The notes under the pieces are model-generated. The model was given only the letters and a program-made list of their open reading frames with translations. It had not been told where the DNA came from and did no database searches. A program made the position numbers and the translations under genes. DNA of 64,000 nucleotides from Siphonodentalium dalli (Eukaryota > Mollusca > Scaphopoda > Gadilida > Siphonodentaliidae): positions 242,027,530 through 242,091,529 of the forward strand of contig CP136065.1 in assembly GCA_032622095.1 (NCBI GenBank), in the 5' to 3' direction. Within the stretch, counting starts at the first letter, position 1, and each line of letters opens with the position of its first letter. Below are positions 45,101-55,469 of this stretch, piece by piece.

Positions 45101-47560
45101 ACATTTATTACCCTTACTCAGCTATGTGGCGGGTTAACATTTATTACCCCTACTCAGCTATGTGTTAACATTTATTTCCCTTACTCAGCTATGTGTTAAC
45201 ATTTATTTCCCCCTACTCAGCTGTATGTGGTTGTTGAACATTTATTACCCCCTACTCAGCTATGTGTTAACATTTATTACCCTTACTCAGATATGTGTTA
45301 ACATGTATTACCCTCTACTAAGCTATGTGTTAACATTTATTACCCCCTACTCAGCTATGTGCTAACATTTATTACCCTTACTCAGCTATGTGGGGGGTTA
45401 ACATTTATTATCCCCTACTCAGCTAAGTGTTAACATTTATTAACCCCTACTCAGCTATGTGTTAACATTTATTACCCCCTACTCAGCTATGTGTTAACAT
45501 TCATTACCCTTACTCAGCTATGTGTTAACATTTATTACCCCATACTCAGCTATGTGTTAACATGTATTACCCCTACTCAGCTATGTGGCGGGGTTAACAT
45601 TTATTATCCCCCTACCCAGCTATGTGTTAACATTTATTACCCTTACTCAGCTATGTGTTAACATTTTTTACCCCCTACTCAGCTATGTGTTAACATTTAT
45701 TACCCTTACTCAGCTGTATGTGGTTGTTGAACATTTATTACCCCCTACTCAGCTATGTGTTAACATTTATTTCCCTTACTCAGCTATGTGTTAACATTTA
45801 TTTCCCCCTACTCAGCTGTATGTGGTTGTTGAACATTTATTACCCCCTACTCAGCTATGTGTTAACATTAATTACCCCCTACTCAGCTGTGTGTTAACAT
45901 GTATTACCCCCTACTCAGCTATGTATTAACATTTATTACCCTTACTCAGCTATGTGTTAACATGTATTACCCCCTACTCAGCTATGTGTTAACATTTATT
46001 ACCCCCTACTCAGCTGTGTGCTAACATTTATTACCCTTACTCAGCTATGTGGGGGGGTTAACATTTGTTACCCCCTACTCAGATATGTGTTAACATTTAT
46101 TACCCCCACTCAGCTATGTGTTAACATTTATTACCCCCTACTCAGCTATGTGTTAACATTTATTACCCCTACTCAGCTATGTGGCGGGGTTAACATTTAT
46201 TACCCCCCTACTCAGCTATGTGTTAACATTTATTACCCTTACTCAGCTATGTGGCGGGTTAACATTTATTACCCCTACTCAGCTATGTGTTAACATTTAT
46301 TTCCCTTACTCAGCTATGTGTTAACATTTATTTCCCCCTACTCAGCTGTATGTGGTTGTTGAACATTTATTACCCCCTACTCAGCTATGTGTTAACATTT
46401 ATTACCCTTACTCAGATATGTGTTAACATGTATTACCCTCTACTAAGCTATGTGTTAACATTTATTACCCCCTACTCAGCTATGTGCTAACATTTATTAC
46501 CCTTACTCAGCTATGTGGGGGGTTAACATTTATTATCCCCTACTCAGCTAAGTGTTAACATTTATTAACCCCTACTCAGCTATGTGTTAACATTTATTAC
46601 CCCCTACTCAGCTATGTGTTAACATTTATTACCCTTACTCAGCTATGTGTTAACATTTATTACCCCATACTCAGCTATGTGTTAACATGTATTACCCCTA
46701 CTCAGCTATGTGGCGGGGTTAACATTTATTATCCCCCTACTCAGCTATGTGTTAACATTTATTACCCTTACTCAGCTATGTGTTAACATTTTTTACCCCC
46801 TACTCAGCTATGTGTTAACATTTATTACCCTTACTCAGCTGTATGTGGTTGTTGAACATTTATTACCCCCTACTCAGCTATGTGTTAACATTTATTTCCC
46901 TTACTCAGCTATGTGTTAACATTTATTTCCCCCTACTCAGCTGTATGTGGTTGTTGAACATTTATTACCCCCTACTCAGCTATGTGTTAACATTTATTAC
47001 CCCCTACTCAGCTATGTGTTAACATTTATTACCCCCTACTCAGCTGTGTGCTAACATTTATTACCCTTACTCAGCTATGTGGGGGTTAACATTTATTACC
47101 CCCTACTCAGATATGTGTTAACATTTATTCCCCCCACTCAGCTATGTGGCGGTGTTAACATTTATTATCCCCTACTCAGCTATGTGCTAACATTTATTAC
47201 CCCTACTCAGCTATGTGCTAACATTTATTACCCTTTCTCAGCTATGTGGGGACATTTATTAGCCCCTACTCAGCTATGTGTTAACATTTATTTCCCCCAC
47301 TCAGCTATGTGGCGGGGTTAACATTTATTACCCCCTACTCAGCTATGTGTTAACATTTATTTCCCTTACTCAGCTATGTGTTAACATTTATTTCCCCCTA
47401 CTAGGCTATGTGGCGGGGTTAACATTTATTTCCCCATACTCAGCTATGTGTTAACATTTATTACCCCCTACTCAGCTATGTGGGGGTTAATATTTATTAC
47501 CCCATACTCAGCTATGTGTTAACATTTATTACGCCCTACTCAGCTGTATGTGGCGGGGTT
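39121..47560 (+). repeat. 31-32-bp satellite array, ~8.4 kb, with higher-order blocks
   Basis: About 260-270 units built on GTTAACATTTATTACC, then C or T, CTACTCAGCTATGT. Length varies by the C/T count (31 or 32). Variant units include GTGGCGGGGTTAAC (36-37 bp), GCTGTATGTGGTTGTTGAAC, TATTTCCC and AGATATG. The variants recur in order: a segment at 45162-45794 repeats 1,125 bp later at 46287-46919, and its first part also occurs 1,395 bp earlier at 43767. A block near 41660-42000 recurs about 1,237 bp later. The front part (39121-40300) is more uniform. All frames in the array (60-91 codons) are by-products. Confidence 0.97.
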
Positions 47561-47762
47561 TACTGGAATTGCAGTCGCTAAAGGAATTTCGACAGGTCTT
47601 GGAGCTTCCACGCGGCTATCTTCTGATTGGCTTCATCGTTTTGCTGTGTATTGTTTTGATTGACTGACACGTATGTAATGCTTCTAGGGATTAATGGGAT
47701 TTCCTATGTAAGACTACCGACCACGTTGATAGGTAAATAGGCTGGGTTTGACGTATAACGCC
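47561..47762. other. Short intergenic gap
   Basis: Nothing recognised. Confidence 0.3.
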
Positions 47763-48103
47763 ATGAGTCTCTACGCTGGCTAACGGTCGTAGAGATCATG
47801 TTTCACCAGAACAAAAACTTCGAACTAGTTTTGACAGAGACTTATAAATTTGAAATAATAATGTGGGGAATAAATTTAACAATACCCTGTGCCAATGCAT
47901 TCTCTTATATATGCGAGTCGACCATAGGTCGCCTCGCATATATAAGAGAATGCATTGGCCTACAATTTTTTTACAATTTTAATAATTTGTTCTTGTATTC
48001 TTTAACAATTTTATAATTTCACCCATACAGAGCCCCAGACAAACATGAGCAGACGACACTCTTCTATATGCTTCTATATATGTGTGGGGCTCCCTGCAGG
48101 GTA
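47763..48103. mobile_element. F1 fragment followed by half a PAL69 element
   Basis: 47763-47850 matches the F1 left end (TCTCTACGCTGGCTAACGGT, GAGATCATGTTTCACCAG). It is followed by PAL69 at 47891-47959 with the MITE-2 spacer ('caattttaataatttgttcttgtattctttaac', 'agccccagacaaacatgagc', 'tgtgtggggctccctgca'). The second palindrome is missing. A full F1 follows at 48104, so the PAL69 half-element sits between two F1 starts. Confidence 0.65.
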
Positions 48104-48595
48104 ATGAATCTCTACTCTGGCTAGCGGCCGTATAGATCATGTTTCACCAGAACAAAACCTGGGAACTTGTTGATGTTCTGACCCGTTCTTTATAACATTG
48201 AACAAACAAGGCAGGGACTATATGTCTTTGTTAATACTTGTTCCTCAATAATCTACTTCACAATAGAAGGTGGTCGCAGCTCGAGATTGCATGACTTTTG
48301 TGAGCCTATGTATCAATAAACATTGAAGAAGGAGGGATTCCATAATTGTAAGCGACGCAAAGCAAAATCGCTGTCAAAATCACTTAAATCATGCAATTTC
48401 GAGTTGGGATCTTCACCTACAGTGAAGTACAATATTAAGGAACAGGTAGTAACTAAGAAATATATTCCCCGCATTATATTATCGACTTTATAAAGTTCCC
48501 TGTCAAAACTTCAAAAAGTTCCCAGGTTTTGTACTGGTGGAATATGATCTCGATACGGGCGTTGGCCATATAGCCGAGATTCATGGCATGATCTA
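48104..48595. mobile_element. F1 fold-back element, copy 1
   Basis: Imperfect inverted ends: GAATCTCTACTCTGGCTAGC...GATCATGTTTCACCAGAAC against, reversed, GAATCTCGGCTATATGGCCA...GATCATATTCCACCAGTAC. Interior landmarks are a TTGTAAGCGACGCAAAGCAA block and 'tcgactttataaagttccctgtcaaaa'. ~490 bp, non-coding. Other copies: 52418-52896, 63555-64000 (cut by the window) and a fragment at 47763. Confidence 0.75.
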
Positions 48596-49208
48596 GGTTT
48601 GACACAGACTGCATGGCTGGAATGTCCATCAAGTTTTCCAACTATTGGAAAATATCAACCTGAGACCCCTTTGGTTGAATATTTCCAAGTCCAAGAAATT
48701 AACCGAAATTAAGAGAATGTTCAACTTATAGTCTGAAGCAACATATCTTATCCCTAAATACTGGCTGGTAAATCAAACTAACAGAACAATTTCGACCTAG
48801 TATTGTTTGAAATTTATAACTGATATTGGGTCAGGTCGTGACATTTCGAAATATTTAATAATATTTTGACCAAAGTCTAGAAAGGGGTAGACACTATCAA
48901 CTAACTACTTTATCATCATGTCTATATATACATATATCTGATTTACGAAGGCACTGACTCGGTGTGAGTTTTCATTGGTTATATATGCTTGCTTCAGTGA
49001 GCGTGAGGAAAGTTCCATTTTTATCGAAATGGTCATGCATGTAGCGATCGGAATGGCAGACTGAGATGTCGCTCAACTCAGATTAAGCTAAAGATCGGTC
49101 CAGATTTCTGCCAATGGTTTTGAACCCACGCCAACCTGGTCTAGCCCTGACTGCAATGAAGGTACATATATCAATTATCTGATCACCTCGGCTCCGATCC
49201 AGTCTGAA
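48596..49208. other. Intergenic, nothing recognised
   Basis: No gene or element. Confidence 0.3.
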
Positions 49209-49275
49209 TTTAGTGTGCCTGTCATTTGCAGAATGAGGTCCTCAGAGGGTGAATTTAGTGATGCTACTCCGCATG
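49209..49275 (+). repeat. Half copy of the 16.5-kb palindrome
   Basis: TTTAGTGTGCCTGTCATTTG, GAATGAGGTC and 'agagggtgaatttagtgatgcta' match the left arm at 16500-16562; the right arm is absent. Confidence 0.7.
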
Positions 49276-49394
49276 ATTTGTTATAATATTCAGTCTTTCG
49301 GGAAAAAGAGTTGAATCGGTAGGGATATCGGGAAGGGTAATATGTGTTGTCCCCGTGCTATATAGCGCGCAGGTAATATATTAGTCAAATATTT
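49276..49394. other. Short intergenic gap
   Basis: Nothing recognised. Confidence 0.3.
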
Positions 49395-49840
49395 CGGAGC
49401 ATTTCCAGCTTAGATTCGGTATGTGCAATTGTCTAGCGTATTTAGAAGGGAATCGGGACCACAGTCCCAGATAATATCTCCATATTCCATAAGTGGAAGA
49501 ATGTAAGATATGTACATTAGATTTAGGGATTTGCGACTAAGTTTATTTTGAATTTTTCTAAGAATGGATAATCGACCAGAAACACGATTCACTATGTCAT
49601 TTATTTGTATATCCCACCCTAAATTGGATTGAAAGTTTAAACCGAGGTGTTTTTGAGAGTCCATTTCCTCAAGTTGGGTATCACCAAAAAGAATTGGGGG
49701 CAATGTTGCAATGGAGAGTCTTTTTGGGGAGATACTTTAAATCGTGTGAGAGTAGTTTTGGTGGGGTTGAAATTAACAAGCCATTTTTTGGACCAATCAG
49801 TGAGTTTTTCCATGTCATTGTTCAATTCTTGACTTTTGTA
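49395..49840 (-). pseudogene. LINE reverse transcriptase fragment, frameshifted
   Basis: Minus strand. One frame (49825 downward) reads DMEKLTDWSKKWLVNFNPTK, the palm/thumb block after the ADD motif. After a frameshift near 49735 another frame reads PPILFGDTQLEE, then HLGLNF, GRLSILRKIQNKLSRKSLN and YGDIIWD, ending at a TAA near 49410. These are the standard post-catalytic RT and thumb features of Jockey/CR1-type LINEs. Fingers, motifs A-C and all other domains are missing. It differs clearly from the LINE at 13-16 kb, so a separate family. Confidence 0.8.
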
Positions 49841-49984
49841 ACAAGAAGGGTAACGGGTGTTGATATGTTAGATGACATTCTAATTTGGAAGATGTGGATT
49901 GCCTGCGCAGTCAGCGCAGACTATGTTCATTCATCCAACTTATAAACCTGAAGTTAAATATAATATTGAATAATATGCAGTGTT
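49841..49984. other. Short intergenic gap
   Basis: Nothing recognised. Confidence 0.3.
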
Positions 49985-50017
<33 letters not shown>

Positions 50018-50187
50018 GGAGATTATGATGATAATGATACTGGCGATGGTGACGACGAGTAGGCGACGACGATAATGTGATGACAACGAAGACGGTGATG
50101 CTGGTGACGCGGTTACGGTGACGATGATCTTGATGATGAGGACGACGAAAACGACTACCATGATGATGATGATGATGATGATGATGG
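49985..50187 (+). repeat. (TTG)n and (GAT)n microsatellites
   Basis: (TTG)n at about 49985-50018, then degenerate GAT/GAC triplets to a clean (ATG)n at 50160-50184. Confidence 0.9.
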
Positions 50188-50289
50188 CGGGAAGTTCGTG
50201 TATATATTGTACATATACTGCCAGAGACGTGGCGACATGGGGTTTAGGGGTGAGACGGGGGGTGTCTAACCCCCAAACTTTTGTCAAAA

Positions 50290-50830
50290 TTTTCAACAGT
50301 TGGAAATTCCATACCTGCCAAAACATTAGTTGGAAATTTCACACCAACAATAGGTAGAAACTTTTCTGGTAGTTTGATTTTCAAACAATTTATTGGGGGG
50401 AATTAATTGTTTTTGGACCAATATTTGCATATTTTCCAATTTTTTATCAAAATTATGGACTGAAATGGTCATCAGTTGGAAATTTTCCAACCTTAGGGGG
50501 GGGGGGGGGGGGGGTGACAGGTTGGAAATTTCCAACACTTGGAAAGCTTGTGTCCGGGTCCCTCCCCCGTGGCCAGTCAAAAACTGCTAGTTAATTTAAG
50601 AAAACAATATTGTCGTACATTTGGTCAACATTGTCATTGGAATTGTCATCAGTTGGAAATTTTCCAACTTAAGTCTAAAATTTAAAATTTAAAGTCATGT
50701 TTAAAATTTCCAACCTAAGTTTAAAATTTTAAAATAAATTTTCTGACCATATGAAATTTAATATTTCCAACCTAAGTTTAAAATTTAAAATTTTAAGTCA
50801 GGTTTAAAATTTCCAACTCTAGGAAGGCTT
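50290..50830. repeat. Scattered GTTGGAAATTTCCAAC repeats
   Basis: Ten or more TTGGAAAT or ATTTCCAAC words, several as complete small palindromes (about 50474, 50520 and 50655), lie within AAATTTAAAATTT-rich DNA. From 50640 to 50820 three ~85-bp units containing CCAACCTAAGTTTAAAAT are visible. An 18-nt G run is at 50498-50515. Confidence 0.7.
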
Positions 50831-51625
50831 GAGGCTAGTCTAGATGCTAGGATTTTGCGATTTTCTTTTTCAGATTTGAAAATTTTCGCACACCGTCATT
50901 GTGTGTCATTGTCCCTCCCCCGTGGCCAATACAAAACTGCTAATTAGTTTAACAAAACAATATTTTACCACATTTGGTCAAACTTGTAGACTGAAATGGT
51001 CATCATATACTCCAACCTGAGGGGGAGTATGAAGTTTGAAATTTGCGATTTTCTTTTATAGTTTTCAAAATTTTCTCACACCGGGCCGAACAACCATGGT
51101 CAGCCCGATGTGTCCTGGTCTTTTGCCCGTAGCCGTGTGCATTTGTCTGGAGTTAGAGTACTAGATGTTAGGATTTATGCAATTTTTCAAGTTAAAATAT
51201 CTGAATGTTCTCATACCGGGAATATAGAACCATGGTTTATGACTACATGTATATAGGATATTAGGCCTGAGCACTGAGGTGCAATGGGTGTGCTTGTGTT
51301 TGTGTTTGGTCTGATTCTGATTCAAGGGGGTGCAGTTGGAATTTCCCAAGGTGGACACCCCCAACGGAGACTCTCTAGCCACGTCCCTGTATAATGCAAC
51401 AGTCCTAATCTTTTATCTTCTACTTGTATCTCAATTTGTGTTGATCAGAGAATAAACGCATTCACTCGGTGAAACTGTTCTGAATTTGGGATTGGATTTT
51501 CTCGGACGTTTTTTGCCGTTTATATTTTTTGGATGTTAGTTTTTAAGAGGTTGTCAACACATTTGATATTTTGAAAAATAACGTTTTTGAAACTATTATA
51601 AAACAAAATATTCCTGGACCCCTGT
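50831..51625. other. Intergenic, weak repeat character
   Basis: 'gattttcttt.tag.tttgaaaattttc.cacac' occurs twice (about 50859 and 51047), indicating a diverged ~190-bp duplication. 'cccctcccccgtggcca' occurs at both 50560 and 50915. No gene. Confidence 0.4.
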
Positions 51626-51747
51626 GGAATTATGTGGCTAAACATTAATGCATCTACAGAGCACCTCCAAAGAAAATTATCTGTCTGGTAGACACATAGT
51701 TTTCTTTGGAGGCACCGCAGAAACATACATTTTTAGCCACATAATTC
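51626..51747. repeat. Fold-back sequence, ~120 bp
   Basis: GAATTATGTGGCTAAA and TTTTAGCCACATAATTC form the ends, and GCACCTCCAAAGAAAA pairs with TTTTCTTTGGAGGCAC inside. Non-coding. A single related end word 'tgtagccacataa' lies at 51880. Confidence 0.75.
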
Positions 51748-52417
51748 ACATAATTGTCTGCTGTGATGCTATTGTATGTTAATTAATTACCGTATGCTAC
51801 AATATCAAACAGTGCATGTGCAGAAAGCGAATGATTGTAAAACAAGCCACGTCTGGGGTCATATTGTGAAAACAAATTATGTAGCCACATAAAACAAATT
51901 GTAAGAATGTATAGCCTTGACAGTTGTATTGTTTTTTCATAGGCACATAATGTGGCATGATAATAGGTAGTCGTATGGATACAAGTTATCATACAACATC
52001 ATGGATAGTCACCCTTCAACTATTAAGTTACCGTGTTTCTAAAGTCTTCTTTAAACGGACATGGCTCATTCGAACCTCCAAAATTGTTTTCTTCGTAATT
52101 TGGAACGACGAATACGATAGGTCGATAAATCAATACACGAACTATTGATATACGTGCTTCATATGCTCTGAAAAACACTTGCCGAAGTTACATCAATTTC
52201 TCAGTAGTTTTTAACTTGTTGCCAGAAGTCAGACAAACGTTCTTTATTGCTACCATATCAGGAATAGACTATCACGAAACGCTCTTTTCTGTTCCATTTC
52301 GGGCAAATGTCTGTTTTGTGTTTGGGACCCAAAGGGCGTATTCACAGTTGTATTTTTCAGTACTTCGATGCGTCTTTTTGGGTTACACAATGCTCGCAGA
52401 AAGGTAGTTCAGATATT
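51748..52417. other. Intergenic, nothing recognised
   Basis: Contains an 'aacgttctttattgctaccatatcagg' stretch at 52229, similar to R4 at 21613-21640. Confidence 0.35.
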
Positions 52418-52896
52418 TGAATCTATACTCTGGATGACGCCCGTAGAGATCATATTCCACCAGTACAAATCGTTCGAAATTTTGAAGTTTTGACAGGGAA
52501 CCCTATAAAGTCCAATAAAATTACACTGACAATATATTTCTTAGTTGTTATCTGTTCCTCAATACTGTACTTCAATGCAGGTGAATGTCCCAACTCAAAA
52601 TTGCATGCTTTTCCGTGACTTGTGAGCCGAAATCGCAATAAACTTTGAATTAATAACCCAGGAGAAATGTCATCATTGTAAGCGACGCGACGCAAAATCG
52701 CTCACAAATTCACTTAAATTTTGAAATTTCGAGTACATTATTAAGGAATATATAGTAACTAAGAAATATATTCACCACGTTATTTTTTCGACTTTATAAA
52801 GTTCCCTGTCAAAACTTCAAAAAGTTCCAAGGTATTGTACTGGTGGAATATGATCTCTACGGGCGTTAGCCAGAGTAGAGATTCATGGCATGATCT
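52418..52896. mobile_element. F1 fold-back element, copy 2
   Basis: Left end GAATCTATACTCTGGATGAC...GATCATATTCCACCAGTAC; right end GGTATTGTACTGGTGGAATA...CCAGAGTAGAGATTCATGGC. Interior shares the TTGTAAGCGACGCGACGC block with copy 1. The element immediately to its right begins at 52901. Confidence 0.8.
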
Positions 52897-53378
52897 ATAT
52901 CACTGTGGGGGAACCACTCCTGGCGATTTTGTTCTCTACCGAGCAATATTTACATTCTCTACCGAGCAAATTTTCCGATTCTTTGCATTTTTGCTCATTT
53001 TCGTGACATCGTCATACTCACAGCAAGTTTTCTGCCACGTGTTATCTCGAATCATCACAACAGAAGGAGCAATAGACGATGTTTGGAAATTACTCGGTAT
53101 TTGTCAGTTGGCGAGGAAAATATCATATTGCGTACACGTACATTTGACATATCTAGTTCCTGATTGAGAGGTATAACATAAAACGTTTTAGCCAGTGAGA
53201 TAATACATTTAGAACTGGGCAATATTATTATTATATAGAACTGTATAACATTTTTGAAAGCAATTTGATTTTATTATACTTTTAAGTATTATATGTAATA
53301 TAGTATGCGTTTCAGGCGCAGTGAAGCAAATACGTCTGCCTACGACTTCGCTCTTTAAAATTGGATTTTCCGTACGTT

Positions 53379-53432
53379 ACTTGTGGGGTGCACCGGGTCC
53401 AAGAGTATTATTTTGGGGTGCACCCCACAAGT
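53379..53432. repeat. Strong hairpin, GGGGTGCACC arms
   Basis: ACTTGTGGGGTGCACC pairs perfectly with GGTGCACCCCACAAGT across a 22-nt spacer. GTGCAC is itself self-complementary. Confidence 0.85.
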
Positions 53433-53509
53433 CATGCAAACAAAAGATCGCACCTCACAAGTACCCTGTGGTGCGTATGGCCGTTCGGAAAGTTTCCGCG
53501 GATGAGAAC

Positions 53510-54110
53510 TTTATTTTGGGCTAACGGATTGAAACCAAAGTTGGTATGTGAGTTTATGAGCTCGGAATACAGGTCAAGTTCGGTCCGCCCATTTTTGTCG
53601 GAGTTATGGCCCTTTTTTCGCCATATAATTTTGTCGTTTTGAGGTTTCCGGATGGTAACTTTAGTTTGTGTGATCTGAAACAAATTTGGTATGTGAGTTT
53701 ATGAGCTCCAAATACAAGTCAAGTTCGAATATGGGTTCGGTCCGCCCATTTTGCCGGAGTTATAGTCGTTGTCGACTTAGAATTTGACGATTATTTTGTT
53801 TTCCGGGTAATAACTTTAGTTTTTGTAATCTGATTGTTTTTAAATTTGGTTTGTGGATTAACCATATGAAGATAAAGGTCTAATTTGACTTTGGGTGTAG
53901 TCCGCCCATTTTTGCCTGAGTTATGGTCCTTGTTGACTTAAAATTTGCCGATTATTTTGGTTCCGGGTGATAACTTTACTTTTAGTTATCTGAATGTTTT
54001 TTAAATTCAACTGATTCAACTAAATCAAATTTCAGAAGACAAGGCTAAGTTTGAATTTGGTCACGGTCCAATGAATTATGACAGAATTAAACAAAATGTA
54101 TTCTTTCTAA
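53510..54110 (+). repeat. R3 repeat, four units closest to consensus
   Basis: Units of ~150 bp, each with TTTGGTATGTGAGTTTATGA, 'caagttcgaatttgggtt', GTCCGCCCATTTTTG, GAGTTATGGCCC and 'cgggtaataactttagtttt'. Diverged from one another by 15-25% by eye. This locus best shows the R3 tandem structure. Confidence 0.75.
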
Positions 54111-54145
54111 AAAGCCACTTTTCGGGGGACACGTGGTCGCCGACC

Positions 54146-54187
54146 TTTTATTGTTGTTGTCGTCGTCGTCGTCGTTGTTGTTGTTGG
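54146..54187 (+). repeat. (TTG)n/(TCG)n microsatellite
   Basis: TTGTTGTTG, then TCGTCGTCGTCGTCG, then TTGTTGTTGTTGG. Confidence 0.9.
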
Positions 54188-54338
54188 AAGTGTTTTTGCA
54201 AAGAGACAAGGCACCTTTAAGCGTTTCACCACAGTATTAATTGTTGAATTCACATGAAAAACATTTTCGCGGTTTTAAATATCTATTCCTCAGAAAATAC
54301 TATTATTGTGAACGGTTTATTGTTCGACATGAATTAAC

Positions 54339-54743
54339 ATGTTACATGCAAAACATATATACATTATTACATATCTATATACAAATTGTCAAGCAATGAT
54401 TGGATATGGAAACGAGACGCTGCAGCACACCCTCATTGCACACAATGACCTCGAGGCCGTCTTGATGTGCGGCGTATCGAGAGATGATATTCGCACACAG
54501 TACATGGCGAAGCATTTCGGGATTATTCCAAAAAAAATACCCTGTGATCTGGTATCCATCCGCTCAAACGAGGATGATTGCGTTTTGAATTTTCCTGAGG
54601 AAACCGAAACCGACATATCTGAAGGTCCTGTGTATTCGGCACCAATTCGGGACCAGACCAAATCGGCAGCATTCGAGAGAATTCTGGACGCGTTTTATTC
54701 CAAAAAAGCCGCCGAACTGATGCCGAATTATGACAAAATTTAA
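54339..54743 (+). CDS. Unrecognised 134-codon ORF beside the transposase exon
   Basis: An ATG-started frame with charged, coding-like composition, for example GVSRDDIRTQYMAKHFGIIP and FPEETETDISEG. It contains no domain I recognise and is not a Myb/SANT domain, the usual partner of Harbinger transposases. Its last ~15 codons (AAELMPNYDKI) run into the CCGAAT-type repeat, so the true 3' end may be lost. A second transposon protein, a captured host exon, or chance are all possible. Upstream 54190-54338 shows no promoter. Confidence 0.35.
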   Translation: MLHAKHIYIITYLYTNCQAMIGYGNETLQHTLIAHNDLEAVLMCGVSRDDIRTQYMAKHFGIIPKKIPCDLVSIRSNEDDCVLNFPEETETDISEGPVYSAPIRDQTKSAAFERILDAFYSKKAAELMPNYDKI

Positions 54744-55000
54744 TCGTCCCGAACATTGCTGAGTATTCCAGAATGCTTCCGAATTTCTTCCCGAATGATC
54801 AAGAATTATCCCGAACTGATACCGAAATTTTGTGCGAGTGGCTGCCGAATTGTCCAGATTACTACCGACTGACACCGAATTGTTGCCGAATACCCCGAAT
54901 CAATGCCGAACTGGTACCGAATTGATGCCGAATAAATACCGAATTGGTATTCAATTGCTGCCGAACGTCCCGAATCGATGCCGAATTTTGCAGATACACC
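54715..55000. repeat. CCGAAT-rich repeat, left block
   Basis: A string of about twenty 10-15-bp segments of the form CCGAAT/CCGAAC plus 'tgatgc', 'ttgtgc' or 'tattcc'. Its reverse-complement theme recurs to the right of the ORF, so the two blocks flank the transposase exon. Confidence 0.7.
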
Positions 55001-55009
55001 GGATCTCAG

Positions 55010-55017
55010 TATAAAAG
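55010..55017 (+). promoter_or_regulatory. TATA box upstream of the Harbinger-like ORF
   Basis: TATAAAAG about 64 bp before the ATG at 55081. A start ~30 bp downstream (near 55040-55050) would give a ~35-nt leader. Matches the eukaryotic consensus and sits just where the CCGAAT-rich repeat stops. Confidence 0.6.
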
Positions 55018-55080
55018 CAGCCACACATCAGCACATCCACCATTCCATACCTGACGTTCAAGCTAAATCGATATACAGAT

Positions 55081-55467
55081 ATGCCAGAAATGGTGTCAGA
55101 TATGACAGATCCACAGTATATTATGGCAGCTTTACGCCTAGACGAGGACGTTCTTCGTAATAGCGTCTCAATTATAGACAACGATAGAAGACGGAGAAGA
55201 AGACGACCAAGATGGTGGGTGCGGCCCTGGATTGCCAATAGACCTCTTCTTGGCCAATACGAACAGCTGATGTCGGAGCTCGAGACACATGACATGGCAT
55301 CCTTCACCAACTTTGTCAGATTACACCATGATATGTTCAGCGAACTGCTCCATCGTCTTGGACCCAAATTAACCAAGGAAGACATATGGTCAAGAAAGTC
55401 GTTGGGCGTTGGACTAAAGTTGGCTGTAGCATTACGTCATTTTGCAACAGGAGATTTATACTTCTGA
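55081..55467 (+). CDS. HARBI1-like (PIF/Harbinger) transposase N-terminus, truncated
   Basis: 128 codons from ATG to TGA. Residues 36-44 are a basic run (RRRRRRRPR), 45-50 WWVRPW, then a helical segment ASFTNFVRLHHDMFSELL (73-90) with LGPKL, and KLAVALRHFATGDLY (113-127). This is the N-terminal region of HARBI1/ALP1-like nucleases of PIF/Harbinger transposons; intact proteins are roughly 350-400 residues. The frame ends where family members continue into the DDE nuclease, so all catalytic residues are missing and CCGAAT-type repeat DNA follows. It may be a non-autonomous remnant, the first exon of a split gene, or a DNA-binding fragment. A TATA box precedes it. Confidence 0.75.
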   Translation: MPEMVSDMTDPQYIMAALRLDEDVLRNSVSIIDNDRRRRRRRPRWWVRPWIANRPLLGQYEQLMSELETHDMASFTNFVRLHHDMFSELLHRLGPKLTKEDIWSRKSLGVGLKLAVALRHFATGDLYF

Positions 55468-55469
55468 GT

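Noticed and set aside
39844..47321. Many 64-91-codon frames (repeating TQLCVNIYYP-type peptide) in the 39-47 kb region
   Set aside because: They are translations of the 31-32-bp satellite; the unit is not a multiple of three, so frames rotate and stop at variant units.
52835..53167. 110-codon plus-strand frame
   Set aside because: Starts within the F1 right arm and crosses the inverted end at 52901; no domain.
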